Shown piece after piece: positions 43,154-52,631 of a stretch of DNA of 64,000 bases. Where the stretch lies: positions 518,663 to 582,662 of the forward strand of contig JANINW010000006.1 in the NCBI GenBank assembly GCA_024508935.1. Reading direction: 5' to 3'. Made by a program: the position numbers and the translations under genes. The DNA comes from Flavipsychrobacter sp. GTDB taxonomy: Bacteria > Bacteroidota > Bacteroidia > Chitinophagales > Chitinophagaceae. The notes under the pieces were generated by a model. It made no database searches. It saw only the letters and a list, made by a program, of their open reading frames with translations, and was not told where the DNA came from. Positions within the stretch are counted from its first letter, which is position 1. Each line of letters opens with the position of its first letter.

Positions 43154-44017
43154 TTATTCTTCCCTGAACTTTATAGCCGGGATAAGCAGGTATACAAGCA
43201 ATGCATAAATCAATGATCCGCCCACTAAACCAATAAGCAGCAAAACTATAAACGAATTACCAGCAGCTGTTGACACAATGGCATCGTCCACTATGTACAA
43301 ATTCTGAGGCATGGTTTGCTTGCGCATAATCTCCTGCTTACGCTTATACAGTTCAAGAGAAAACTCAAAAACAGAGGATTTGCCTTCCGGATTATTTTTA
43401 TCGGGGTTCTTGTTATAGGTAGCAAGTAATTCCAGATTATACCTGTGCTTCATACTATCAATAGTACTTAACTGCTCGTCTATAAATTTCAACTCATCTG
43501 CAAATTCCGCTTCCTTCAGCTTTTTGCGGTCTTGTAAAAAGGCATTACCGGTCTCGAGGAACTTCACGATGCCATCCTGGTACTCCAGGATATTCGTGCT
43601 GTCCTTCACCATATAGTTCACGATAAAAGGTACGCGATCAGTATTCAGATCTTTACTAAGGTCCTCGCCAAGTATGTTCTTACCTTCTATTTTTATCAGG
43701 TTCTTTGCTCTTTCGGGGGTAACATGTATGAATTCAGCTATTTTCCCATATTCCTTCTTCTGCAGCAGCGTATTCAATTTATAAAGCCTGTCGCCGTATA
43801 TCTTGCGGAACAGTTCGTCGTACACAACAGTAAACGATGCTTTGTAGGTATTTCTATTACTGAAATAATTCTTCATCAAAGGCAGCAGCACAATTACAAC
43901 GCAGACTAGCCACCATCCGATATTCTTTCTGAAAGTGGTTATTAACTCATGCAGGAATCTGATAATGTTATAATATAGTCCTTCTTTGTTTGTGCTCTGT
44001 TTTGACTGCTGCTCCAT
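43154..44017 (-). CDS. Wzz-like two-helix membrane protein, possible polysaccharide co-polymerase
   Basis: A 287-residue protein with transmembrane helices at about 33-48 (WWLVCVVIVLLPLM) and 255-280 (FIVLLLIGLVGGSLIYALLVYLLIP), enclosing a periplasmic helical region of about 200 residues. This is the plan of chain-length determinant (Wzz) proteins, but the sequence motifs are weak. The stop lies 2 bp after that of mce on the opposite strand. The group of glycosyltransferase and related genes to the right gives modest support to a surface-polysaccharide role. No Wzx, Wzy or Wza gene is present here, so the assignment is tentative. Confidence 0.55.
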   Translation of the reverse strand: MEQQSKQSTNKEGLYYNIIRFLHELITTFRKNIGWWLVCVVIVLLPLMKNYFSNRNTYKASFTVVYDELFRKIYGDRLYKLNTLLQKKEYGKIAEFIHVTPERAKNLIKIEGKNILGEDLSKDLNTDRVPFIVNYMVKDSTNILEYQDGIVKFLETGNAFLQDRKKLKEAEFADELKFIDEQLSTIDSMKHRYNLELLATYNKNPDKNNPEGKSSVFEFSLELYKRKQEIMRKQTMPQNLYIVDDAIVSTAAGNSFIVLLLIGLVGGSLIYALLVYLLIPAIKFREE

Positions 44018-44199
44018 GCGGCTTATTTGCGGTAAATATAAAATCTTATCAAAGAATGGTCAAATTTACAATACTGTGTTATAAATACTCCCCGAATAAT
44101 AGGTTAGTACTGCTAAAAATAATATCTTTATTTAGCCGCCGTATTGATATTAACTGCCTGGTAATGTTTGTCCTGTGCTATAGGAAGCTATAGTTGAAC

Positions 44200-45135
44200 A
44201 TGGTTACATATAACGCTATATTACGAGTTTTAAGCTATTTCCATTTCTTCAGGTATCCGCTTACCAAAGAGGAGATATGGAAGTATCTTCCTTTTTTATG
44301 CTCCCGGGCTGACCTGGAGCGTTCATTATCTGAACTGGAAGACCTTGATATTATATATAATATAGAAGGGTTTTATTCACTGGCCAACAATACTGAATTA
44401 GTGGCCCGCCGTAATGCAGGTAATAAATACGCCATTCCCAAACTGGCAAAAGCTTATAAAATAGCCGGTTTCTTAGGCAAGTTCCCATTTGTAGAGTGTA
44501 TCTGTATCTCCGGCTCGCTTTCAAAAGATTTCTCAACACCAAAAGGTGATCTTGATTTTTTTATTATTACCAGTGCCAACCGCCTTTGGATAGCCAGAAC
44601 GTTCATGCATGCATTTAAGAAGTTAACTTTCCTGGTGGGCGCACAGCACTCGTTTTGCATGAACTATTATGTTAGCTGCGAGCATTTGGATATTAACCCG
44701 AAAAATGTTTTCACCGCTATAGAATTAGCTACCTTAAAACCCGCATTTATACGGAATGGTGCTGAGGAAATGTATGAAACCAACAAGGACTGGATGCAGA
44801 TATTTCTTCCTAACTGGTCTTTAAATGAAAAGCCTGTCAGCCCTCGTCATAATAAATGGCTTCCTTCCAGGGCTACAGAATTTGTAATTGATAAGCTTGG
44901 CGGCAATTCCATTAACGCATTTCTTTTTGAAATGACTAAACGCAAATGGATAAAGAAATGGCAAAGGAAAAATTATGACGTGGACGCATGCCTGAAATGC
45001 ATGGCGCCGCATTTTAATACGCCATTAAACTATCCCACCAACCTGCCGGAAAAGGTAGTGGATACACATGCTGTTATCCTGAATGAGGCATTAACAAAAC
45101 TGAAGGAAAAAATACCTGCGGCCGTAAAGGTTTGA
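44200..45135 (+). CDS. nucleotidyltransferase-like protein with N-terminal winged-helix-like part
   Basis: A 311-residue protein. The start is ATG 44200. Residues about 5-60 resemble a winged helix (FRYPLTKEEIWKYLPF and LSELEDLDIIYNIEGFYSL). The next region has the pol-beta nucleotidyltransferase pattern: Gly105-Ser106 in ISGSLSKDF and the Asp117-x-Asp119 pair in KGDLDFFIIT, which together would bind a nucleotide and metal. The rest is helical and basic. Its product is unknown. It runs toward the GT4-methyltransferase-radical SAM operon on the other strand. Function is not assigned; the motif reading is from sequence only. Confidence 0.65.
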   Translation: MVTYNAILRVLSYFHFFRYPLTKEEIWKYLPFLCSRADLERSLSELEDLDIIYNIEGFYSLANNTELVARRNAGNKYAIPKLAKAYKIAGFLGKFPFVECICISGSLSKDFSTPKGDLDFFIITSANRLWIARTFMHAFKKLTFLVGAQHSFCMNYYVSCEHLDINPKNVFTAIELATLKPAFIRNGAEEMYETNKDWMQIFLPNWSLNEKPVSPRHNKWLPSRATEFVIDKLGGNSINAFLFEMTKRKWIKKWQRKNYDVDACLKCMAPHFNTPLNYPTNLPEKVVDTHAVILNEALTKLKEKIPAAVKV

Positions 45136-45236
45136 TCAGGATTTATCTTCCCAAATACAGGTAGATGGCCTTTTCAAGGTATAGTTGTTTAGTACACTGC
45201 CTTCCCTATGCCGTCATGAATATCATTCCCAATTTT

Positions 45237-46301
45237 TTATTGGAAAAGTATACGATGCAGCTGCATAACGCTATCTCTCATATCTGTGTATTTGACGCGG
45301 GTATGAGTATGCTCCTGTAAGGCTTTCAATGTATTCATGTGCATTTCATCAAAATCTGTGCATATATAACATTCGGGCACTTCCCTGCTGCCCGGTGGAA
45401 TGAATGAAACAACCTTACATCCTGAGAATAAAGCTTCCAGCATAACCGTGCTATGCCCTTCGTACAAAGATGGATGTACCAAAACTTTTGAATGGTTCAT
45501 TAGTTCGAGAACTTCTCTATGCAATACTTCACCGGTCAGTCGGATATTATCCTGAAGATCATATTTATCGATCAGTGTTTGTAATTCATCTTTCAGGGGA
45601 CCTGCGCCTACCAGTGCTGCTTTAATATTTTCTTTATAGCTTTTTTTAAGTGCGAGCACTAATTCTATAAACAGGTGCGGTTGCTTTAACGGTATTAGCG
45701 AACCTACCGCAATGATATCTATACTTCTTTCACCGGTGTTAAACCCGGGGAATATAGATTCATTCACTCCATTGTTAACTACATATCCAGCCTTATAGCC
45801 AAATGATTCATAGAATATATTGTTTTGATAGTCTGATATAGCTACCAGTTGATCGGCATTGGGTTTTACCCGCCTAACATACTTATTGTTTTTGCGTGCA
45901 TCCTGGCCATGCATCCATATATAATGAGGCTTATGGATCCGTTCTGTTATTAATTTACCCGCAAACGCTGCATCTGTTAGCCAGAAACTAAGAATAGCAT
46001 CTATAGATTGTTTTCTGTGAATAGCTAATCCTGCATTCCTGGCAGACCATATTGTTTTTAATCTTCCCAGCTTTTTCCTGTTTCTACCTCCTATGGCATG
46101 TACCGGGATACCCATCCAGGTATATTGCTTTTGAACATGCGGATATTGAAGTGCGATGATATCAATAGATATTTCCGGGAAACAGGTTTTATATACAGCT
46201 ATAAATTGCTGAACGGCAGGCAGGCAGGTAGTATCTTCTTCGCCATCGGGGAAACCCGGCGTAAGTATAAGCAGGTGTTTGATAGTATTGGGGGCTTGCA
46301 C
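45237..46301 (-). CDS. GT4-family glycosyltransferase
   Basis: A 354-residue GT-B enzyme. The start is GTG at 46299-46301, next to the TGA of the preceding methyltransferase, so translation is probably coupled. The N-terminal half opens LLILTPGFPDGEEDTTCLPAV. The C-terminal donor domain has IIAVGSLIPLKQPHLFIELV, LVGAGPLKDELQTLIDKYDL and the family E-x7-E in SLYEGHSTVMLEALFSGCKVV. It should add a sugar to a lipid-linked or surface glycan. Last gene of a three-gene operon with the methyltransferase and B12-radical SAM proteins. Confidence 0.9.
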   Translation of the reverse strand: MQAPNTIKHLLILTPGFPDGEEDTTCLPAVQQFIAVYKTCFPEISIDIIALQYPHVQKQYTWMGIPVHAIGGRNRKKLGRLKTIWSARNAGLAIHRKQSIDAILSFWLTDAAFAGKLITERIHKPHYIWMHGQDARKNNKYVRRVKPNADQLVAISDYQNNIFYESFGYKAGYVVNNGVNESIFPGFNTGERSIDIIAVGSLIPLKQPHLFIELVLALKKSYKENIKAALVGAGPLKDELQTLIDKYDLQDNIRLTGEVLHREVLELMNHSKVLVHPSLYEGHSTVMLEALFSGCKVVSFIPPGSREVPECYICTDFDEMHMNTLKALQEHTHTRVKYTDMRDSVMQLHRILFQ

Positions 46302-47111
46302 TCAATGATTCTTTTGCATGGTAATGACATAATGATCGCACCAATGATTGAACGGCGATTTATCCCAAATACGGTTCTCTATATTTTCCAGCCTGCTGAA
46401 CAACTTTGGATGGTGCTCTTTAAACCCTTCAATGAATGGTGGAGGTACTACTACCGACAAACCCTTTAACGCCTTTAGAGAAAACTTCCCTTTTAATGTG
46501 CCTATAACATAAGAAGGATTATAATAGTAGCATTTAAAAGGAACGCCTTCTACATAGGCTGTTACGCCATTTTTATGAAACCGCCTGAATGCCGTTTTGA
46601 AATAACCCCTGAATACGGTCAGCAACTCCCAGGGACACACAACAGGCATAATTGCCAATGTAAAATATCCTCCGGGTTTTAGCAGCTTATCTATATCTAA
46701 CAAAACCTTTGCCAGGTCTTCTGCACAATTCAAGCCCCCGAAGTTTGAAAACACATAATCAAATTGTTTTCCCTGCAATTGCTCCAGGTTGTTGAAAGAA
46801 CATTTTCTCGCACTAAGTTGTTCCTGCAAACCCAGCTGTTCTATTTTTTCTGCCAGCATTTTCAGCATACCATCTGCATTATCAGTAGCCAAAACCTTAT
46901 ACCCTTTTTTTGCAAAGAACACAGCATCCAGGCCTGTGCCGCAATTCAGTTCCAGCATGGTTGCATCAGGTTGTATATATTCTAATACTTCATTACGCAC
47001 CCGGTTGCGCATCCACATATGTATGCCACTACTATCATCTATAGCATCAAATATGGATGATTGTTTTGAAAATGCTGCGTTTACACTATGCTCCTGCTGA
47101 AGTATATCCAT
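46302..47111 (-). CDS. class I SAM-dependent methyltransferase
   Basis: A 269-residue protein with the SAM-binding motif MLELNCGTGLDAVFFAKKGYKVLATDNADGML (about 46-77) and the second motif FDYVFSNFGGLNCAEDLAKVLLDIDKLLKPGGYFTLAIM, the UbiE/Methyltransf_11 pattern. The C-terminal half (GVPFKCYYYNPSYV) differs from housekeeping enzymes and may bind a bulky acceptor. It abuts the GT4 gene and lies 8 bp after the radical SAM gene, so the three products act together. The acceptor is unknown. Confidence 0.88.
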   Translation of the reverse strand: MDILQQEHSVNAAFSKQSSIFDAIDDSSGIHMWMRNRVRNEVLEYIQPDATMLELNCGTGLDAVFFAKKGYKVLATDNADGMLKMLAEKIEQLGLQEQLSARKCSFNNLEQLQGKQFDYVFSNFGGLNCAEDLAKVLLDIDKLLKPGGYFTLAIMPVVCPWELLTVFRGYFKTAFRRFHKNGVTAYVEGVPFKCYYYNPSYVIGTLKGKFSLKALKGLSVVVPPPFIEGFKEHHPKLFSRLENIENRIWDKSPFNHWCDHYVITMQKNH

Positions 47112-47119
47112 TGGCCGTT

Positions 47120-48571
47120 TTATTGCATGGCTTTATCCATTTGTCTTTTACTCACAAATGCCTGCATTGAATAGTACGGTATTTTCATAGCAAGCATAAT
47201 ATCATTCATCTTAAGTTTTAAAGGACTGGGTAAAACCTTCTTAATTTTCTCTATTGCCCTGATCTTCCTGAAAAAGTCGTGGGTATAACGGTGTAATTTT
47301 TTATAGAATTCCGGGGAGTATGTATTAGTAAACATCAATGCCAGTTCATCACTATCCGTCCAGTTGGTTTTTTGTTGTAACTGTTCCTGCACTTTTTCAT
47401 AAAACCTGGTGCCGGGCAATGGATAAGATACAGATATACCTATATCAGACGGAACTAGTTTCTGCAGCATTTCCATAGTCTTATTTATATCTTCTATTGT
47501 TTCACCCAGGTAACCAAACTGCAGGAAGAAGGCAGGCTTTATGCCATATTGTTTCAGCAATCTGGTAGCTTCGGCTATCTGTTCTATGGTAGTACCTTTA
47601 TCCATAGCATCCAGTATTTTTTGCGAGCCGCTTTCGGCACCCATCCATACTACTTCGCAACCTGCATCTGCTAATGGTTTTATCTGCTCATCTTTTAGCA
47701 GCAAATCAGCGCGCGATTGTATCTTAAACCTGAAGTGCAAACCTTCCTGTTTCACCAATTCCGCAAACCGTTTTACCCATCCTGGTTTCAGCCCAAAAAT
47801 ATCATCGCAAAACCATATATGGGTAAAATGATATGCCTCCTGAAGCTGCTTCAATTCCGTTACTACGTTTTCAGGACTACGGGCATTGTAACGGTTGCCA
47901 TATATAGGCTTGGCACACCAGTTGCATTTATAAGGACATCCCCTGGTAGTACCCATATTAATTGAAAAATAACCGCTGCTTTGCATCCAGGCATCACGAT
48001 AACGGGCTACATCTACCAGGTCCCATGCGGGAAATGGCAGTGCGTCCAGGTCAGTAGCCACCATACGCCTGGGTGTTTTTATTGTTTGCCCATCCTGTCG
48101 CATAGCCAGGCCGTGAATATCATTTACCGGGGTGCCTTCTTTAATAGCATCAGCCAGTTCAGATAACGTACCTTCTCCTTCGCCTATTATTATATAATTG
48201 GCTCCATTATCCAGGTATTTTTCAAAATGATCCGTTGAATCGGATGAAGAAACGATCACTATACACCCAGCCTCCTTAGCCATAGCACTCATTTTAAACG
48301 CAGCTTCGCGCATATTGGTGAGGCACATTTTTGTGAGATAGTTAAATCCATCATCATAAATGACCAAGATATCCGGCTTGAATTTTTCTAATGCCGGTTG
48401 CAGTGTTTCAGGGCCTTCGGCAAACATTACATCATGCAGGTCTACTTCATACCCTTTTTTACGTAAAACAGCTGCAGCATATATAGTTCCCAACGGGGCA
48501 TAAGGTTGCATAATGCTCCACTGCTTGGGATCATACCTAAGAAAATAAGAGTGAGTAAATAAAACGCGCAT
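47120..48571 (-). CDS. B12-binding-domain radical SAM protein
   Basis: A 483-residue protein with an N-terminal cobalamin-binding-type domain (about 1-150; LGTIYAAAVLRKKGYEVDLHDVMF then IIIGEGEGTLSELADAI, typical of the B12 family). The radical SAM core has Cys212, Cys216 and Cys219 in TRGCPYKCNWCAKPIYG, followed by VWMGAESGSQKILDAMDKGTT. The pattern is close to the protein encoded at 21247-22746 and to hopanoid- and lipid-modifying enzymes of the P-methylase type. First gene of an operon with a methyltransferase and a GT4. The substrate is unknown. Confidence 0.9.
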   Translation of the reverse strand: MRVLFTHSYFLRYDPKQWSIMQPYAPLGTIYAAAVLRKKGYEVDLHDVMFAEGPETLQPALEKFKPDILVIYDDGFNYLTKMCLTNMREAAFKMSAMAKEAGCIVIVSSSDSTDHFEKYLDNGANYIIIGEGEGTLSELADAIKEGTPVNDIHGLAMRQDGQTIKTPRRMVATDLDALPFPAWDLVDVARYRDAWMQSSGYFSINMGTTRGCPYKCNWCAKPIYGNRYNARSPENVVTELKQLQEAYHFTHIWFCDDIFGLKPGWVKRFAELVKQEGLHFRFKIQSRADLLLKDEQIKPLADAGCEVVWMGAESGSQKILDAMDKGTTIEQIAEATRLLKQYGIKPAFFLQFGYLGETIEDINKTMEMLQKLVPSDIGISVSYPLPGTRFYEKVQEQLQQKTNWTDSDELALMFTNTYSPEFYKKLHRYTHDFFRKIRAIEKIKKVLPSPLKLKMNDIMLAMKIPYYSMQAFVSKRQMDKAMQ

Positions 48572-48702
48572 AAAAAATATCCCCGATAGACAATGGTTAG
48601 TGGTGGATTATAAAGTTACACCATTATACATTTATTCTATGTACCAACATGATTGAAGATAGCAGTAAATAAGCTGAAACAGGAAAAACTAATACCGAAA
48701 AT

Positions 48703-49812
48703 TTAAAACCAGCCGCGTCTTTTAAAGTATAACATCATAAGCAGCGGCACTATCAGCATGATTGCCACGGTAATGTAAAAACCTTCGTGCTGATGTGCCA
48801 ACGGTATCACATCGAAATTCATTCCGAATATTCCGCCTATAACTGTAGCCGGCGCCATAAGCGTAGCTAACAGGGTAAATACCTTCATCACTTCATTCAT
48901 CCGCAGGTTTATCTGGCTCATAGACAGGTCTTGCAGGTTCATCATCATATCGCGGTGATTCTCTGCATAATCATTGGCCTGCGTTATATGGTCCAGCACA
49001 TCCTTATAATATTTTTCATGCCGCTCTTCCAGCAGGTCGCTGTCGCTGCGCAAAAAACCGGCAACCAGGTCGCGCACAGGATTTATGGACCTGCGCATGA
49101 TCATGATCTCCCGCCTCAGGATACTGATTTTCTCCAGCGCACCCCGTTCTTTTTGCAATAACATAGCATCTTCCAGCCGCTCAATCCTTTCGTTCAGTTT
49201 GTCTATTACGGTAAAATAGCTGTCAACAATGGTATCAATAAGGCTATAAGCCAGGTAATCTGCCGAGCTTTGTCTAAGCTTAATATTGCCATTCCTTATT
49301 TTATCTCTCACCGGGTCAAACACATCTCTTTCCGGGTCTTCCTGGAAGGATATGACATACCCTTGCCCTAAGACGATGCTTACCTGTTCTGTCTCTACCG
49401 CGCCGGTATCATCATTGTAATAGAGCATGGGCAATAGGGCAAAGATCACATTCCCCGTTTCATCCATTTTGGCACGCTGCCCCATGCTCAAAATATCTTC
49501 TACCAGCAGGGGGTGGATATTATATTGCAGTGCCAGTTTCTCTACATCTTCTTTCTTCAGCCCGTCTACATTTATCCAGGTAACCCTGCCGCTGTTTATA
49601 TACGTATGACAGGCAGCCTCGTCTAATACTTTTTTCTCTTCAAAGGCTTTGGCATCGTAATCAAAAATGGTATATACCGGTTCCTTAACTACCTTCCTTT
49701 TCTCCGTTTCCCTCCCGGGGTTGTACGATGTCATCGGCCGGCGCTTGGCATAATTCCAGCTCCATTCCGGCAGCAGCTTGGCTAAACCCCTGGCTGACGT
49801 TTTTTTGGCCAT
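48703..49812 (-). CDS. corA: CorA-type magnesium transporter
   Basis: A 369-residue protein (from ATG 49812; the ATG at 49818 is an equal candidate). It has a large N-terminal cytoplasmic funnel domain with long helices and two C-terminal transmembrane helices. The pore motif GIFGMNFDVIPL contains the diagnostic Gly-Met-Asn. The last residues are a basic tail (YFKRRGWF). It forms pentameric channels for Mg2+ and perhaps Co2+ or Ni2+. The gene stands alone, with an A/T-rich gap on each side. Confidence 0.95.
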   Translation of the reverse strand: MAKKTSARGLAKLLPEWSWNYAKRRPMTSYNPGRETEKRKVVKEPVYTIFDYDAKAFEEKKVLDEAACHTYINSGRVTWINVDGLKKEDVEKLALQYNIHPLLVEDILSMGQRAKMDETGNVIFALLPMLYYNDDTGAVETEQVSIVLGQGYVISFQEDPERDVFDPVRDKIRNGNIKLRQSSADYLAYSLIDTIVDSYFTVIDKLNERIERLEDAMLLQKERGALEKISILRREIMIMRRSINPVRDLVAGFLRSDSDLLEERHEKYYKDVLDHITQANDYAENHRDMMMNLQDLSMSQINLRMNEVMKVFTLLATLMAPATVIGGIFGMNFDVIPLAHQHEGFYITVAIMLIVPLLMMLYFKRRGWF

Positions 49813-49876
49813 TGTCATTTATTTATTGTAAGCTAATTTAGTTTTTTGTAATTATGTGCGCACAATTAACATTTAT

Positions 49877-50557
49877 ATGAAAAAACTCTTTCTCGCAATT
49901 TGCGGTGTACTCTTAATGAGCCCTTCCCTGTTTGCTCAAAAGCAGGAATTATACAAAGAAAAAGTAGTGATAGAAACCGAATACGGTAAAATAGTAATGG
50001 CTTTATATAAGAACACGCCTAAGCATGGCGACAATATGATAAAGCTGGCTAAACAGAAGTTTTTTGACAGCACACTGTTTCACAGGGTGATACCGAATTT
50101 CGTTATCCAGGGTGGTGATCCTGATTCGAAAAAAGCGGAAGCCGGTAAACCATTGGGCGAAGGCGAAGTAGGTTACCGTGTTCCTGCCGAAATAAATATG
50201 CCCGACTATCACCAGCGCGGCGCGGTAGGTATGGCACGCGATAATAATCCTGAGAAAGCTTCTTCAGGCTGCCAATTCTATATTGTAGTGGGCAGAAAAT
50301 ATACTGACGCTGAACTGGACAATATCTCTAAATCTACAGGGCGCAAATTCACACCTGTACAACGTAATACCTACAAAACCAAAGGCGGCACACCGCACCT
50401 GGATGGTAACTATACAGTATTTGGTATAGTGGAAGAAGGCATGGAAGTAGTTGACCGCATTGCCAGCGAAGCACGCGATGAACGCGACCGCCCACTGAAG
50501 GATATAAGAATGATATCTGTACGCCTTAAAAAGAAAAAATTCCTGGGTATATTCTAA
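49877..50557 (+). CDS. periplasmic cyclophilin-type peptidyl-prolyl isomerase
   Basis: A 226-residue protein. The start ATG 49877 gives a signal peptide of about 20 residues (LFLAICGVLLMSPSLFAQ); an upstream in-frame GTG is less likely. The cyclophilin fold shows FHRVIPNFVIQGGDPDS (with the catalytic Arg of FHRVI), RGAVGMARDNNPEKASSGCQFYIVV and GNYTVFGIVEEGMEVVDRIA. It carries an insertion of about 35 residues between the FYIVVGRKYTD and the PHLDGNYTVFG strands, as in related Bacteroidota enzymes. It helps fold exported proteins. Confidence 0.93.
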   Translation: MKKLFLAICGVLLMSPSLFAQKQELYKEKVVIETEYGKIVMALYKNTPKHGDNMIKLAKQKFFDSTLFHRVIPNFVIQGGDPDSKKAEAGKPLGEGEVGYRVPAEINMPDYHQRGAVGMARDNNPEKASSGCQFYIVVGRKYTDAELDNISKSTGRKFTPVQRNTYKTKGGTPHLDGNYTVFGIVEEGMEVVDRIASEARDERDRPLKDIRMISVRLKKKKFLGIF

Positions 50558-50569
50558 ATATAGAAAGTG

Positions 50570-51346
50570 ATGAATGATAAGCTGAAGGGATTGAAAAATT
50601 TACTGGACGAAAAAGTAAGGCTGTATAATCAGCCTTCTTTTATTAAAGGGGATCCCATTAGCATTCCCCACCGTTTCAGTAAACTGCAGGACATAGAAAT
50701 CTCCGGCTTATTTGCTGCGGTACTTGCCTGGGGTAATCGTACTACCATTATTAACAGCTGCAATAAGCTGATGAACTGGATGGACGAGGCACCTTATGAA
50801 TTTATTCTACACCACAAGGAAACAGAGCTAAAAAAAATGTTAGGGTTTGCTCACCGCACATTTAACGCTACGGACTTATTATACTTCATTCATTTTCTCA
50901 AATACCACTATGCCAAATATCCCTCACTGGAAGATGCTTTTGTGCCGGGAGATTATTACACAGAAGAAACGGTGGAAGAGGCACTGGTTCATTTCCAGGA
51001 TTATTTCTTTTCGATAGAGCACCCGGAAAGAACCAGGAAACATATTGCTACACCTGCCCGTAAATCGGCATGCAAACGTATTAACATGTACCTGCGCTGG
51101 ATGGTACGCAAAGACAATAATGGCGTGGACTTTGGTATCTGGAATAAGATAAGTCCACGCCAGTTAGTGTGCCCCCTGGATGTACATGTAAGCAGGGTAG
51201 CACACAGGCTAAAAATGCTTCATGATGATAAGAGTAACTGGCAAAATGCTTTATTACTCACACAACAGCTTCGGAAGCTTAATCCCGAAGACCCCGCCGT
51301 GTACGACTATGCCTTGTTTGGATTGGGTATGGCCGAACGTTTTTAA
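50570..51346 (+). CDS. TIGR02757 (DUF2400) protein, HhH-GPD-related
   Basis: A 258-residue protein of the TIGR02757 family common in Bacteroidota. The pattern SIPHRFSKLQDIEISGLFAAVLAWGNRTTII is its signature; the KRINMYLRWMVRKDNNGVDFGIWNKISPRQLVCPLDVHVSRVA segment recalls the helix-hairpin-helix glycosylase fold, with the Asp of PLDVHV in the catalytic place. Members are of unproven function, perhaps DNA repair. The start at ATG 50570 is one codon after an in-frame GTG. Its last 4 bases overlap the convergent hom gene. Confidence 0.85.
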   Translation: MNDKLKGLKNLLDEKVRLYNQPSFIKGDPISIPHRFSKLQDIEISGLFAAVLAWGNRTTIINSCNKLMNWMDEAPYEFILHHKETELKKMLGFAHRTFNATDLLYFIHFLKYHYAKYPSLEDAFVPGDYYTEETVEEALVHFQDYFFSIEHPERTRKHIATPARKSACKRINMYLRWMVRKDNNGVDFGIWNKISPRQLVCPLDVHVSRVAHRLKMLHDDKSNWQNALLLTQQLRKLNPEDPAVYDYALFGLGMAERF

Positions 51347-52593
51347 ACAAAAGCCAGCTCTTCCTTTACCGATGCCTTCTCTACTATGCCGCTAACAAAG
51401 GCATCAGGACAAACAATAAGCGATACATTCTTTTTCTTCCACCAATTGCTTTCCAACAGTTTTGCAAAACTGATGATGCCTATAACATAGCAGCGGCTAT
51501 CATTACTGCTCCATTCTTCTATACGTTCAAAACGCTCATGCGGCACCTGGAATAATCCTTCGAAACTGATATACACGCGTAGAAAAAAATCATTTGTGAT
51601 CTGTGTACCTGTATTATTATGCAGCTTCTTGTATTCGTATTTGTAATCGTAACGAAGCGCGGAAAGGTCGCTCAATACTGCCGATGCGGTGGGAAAGCTG
51701 CCCGCACCTTTACCGTAAAAGAATTGCTTGTCGGCAAAACCGCTTTCTATTACGACACCGTTGTACTCGTTTTGTACATTGAATAACTGGTTTCCATTTT
51801 CTATAAACTGCGGCAATACAAATGCAGCTACATTACCATCTTCCAGTTTCTTAGCCTGGGCCACCAGTTTTATTTCATAACCTTTCTCCTGCGCAAAAGT
51901 AGCGTCGTAGGATTGCAGGTTCTGTATACCGCTGTATACAACCCTTTGCGGATGGGTTACTATTCCATAAGCATGGGCAAGCAATATAGATAGTTTATTC
52001 ACTGCATCGATACCTTCTACATCCAGCGAAGGGTTACTTTCTGCAAAACCCTCTGCCTGGGCCAATGCCAATGCCTCATTGAATGAGAGTTTGTCTTTCG
52101 ATACTCTTGTAAGAATATAGTTGGTAGAGCCGTTTACGATACCGTTGAGACTTTGCAGCAGGTCGTTATCATAATATTCTTCCAGGTTGCGGATAACGGG
52201 TATACTGGCACAACAGGCAGACTCGTACAGGAATGGCGTATTGTATTTTTCCTGCAGCTTCAGCAGTTCAGGTAAATGTTCTGCTATCATTTTTTTATTA
52301 GCGCTGACTACTGCCTTGCCCGATATTAATGCGCGGCTAACTATTTCAAAAGCTGCATCTGCATCATCAATAAGCTCTACGATCACATTGATGCTTTCAT
52401 CCTGCAATAATATTTCGGGATCTACAGTAAACAGATCTGACGGGGCCTCCCGCTTTTTTTCCGGGTGCTTTATGCACACTTTCTGCACCTGTGCATTGAG
52501 TGATGCCGTTTTTTGCAGGACTTTGTACAAACCGGTACCTACTACACCGAAGCCAAACAGGCCAATGCTCAATTTCTTTTGTTGGATAGACAT
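51343..52593 (-). CDS. hom: homoserine dehydrogenase
   Basis: A 416-residue NAD(P)-dependent enzyme converting aspartate semialdehyde to homoserine. The Rossmann motif GLFGFGVVGTGLYKVL is near the N-terminus, and the catalytic region shows NGIVNGSTNYILTRV and AEGFAESNPSLDVEGIDAVNKLSIL. There is no fused aspartokinase. The C-terminal 90 residues could be a small regulatory module but show no clear ACT pattern. It lies 38 bp after metB under the SAM-I riboswitch, so both are shut off when SAM is plentiful. Confidence 0.94.
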   Translation of the reverse strand: MSIQQKKLSIGLFGFGVVGTGLYKVLQKTASLNAQVQKVCIKHPEKKREAPSDLFTVDPEILLQDESINVIVELIDDADAAFEIVSRALISGKAVVSANKKMIAEHLPELLKLQEKYNTPFLYESACCASIPVIRNLEEYYDNDLLQSLNGIVNGSTNYILTRVSKDKLSFNEALALAQAEGFAESNPSLDVEGIDAVNKLSILLAHAYGIVTHPQRVVYSGIQNLQSYDATFAQEKGYEIKLVAQAKKLEDGNVAAFVLPQFIENGNQLFNVQNEYNGVVIESGFADKQFFYGKGAGSFPTASAVLSDLSALRYDYKYEYKKLHNNTGTQITNDFFLRVYISFEGLFQVPHERFERIEEWSSNDSRCYVIGIISFAKLLESNWWKKKNVSLIVCPDAFVSGIVEKASVKEELAFV

Positions 52594-52631
52594 GTTGAAT
52601 GATTTGATCTTGTTTAAACAGTTTTTGAATA

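Noticed and set aside
44178-44193. CTATAG-GAAG-CTATAG repeat just before the nucleotidyltransferase-like gene
   Set aside because: Two copies of a 6-base palindrome in A/T-rich DNA are likely by chance and no promoter box is close by.
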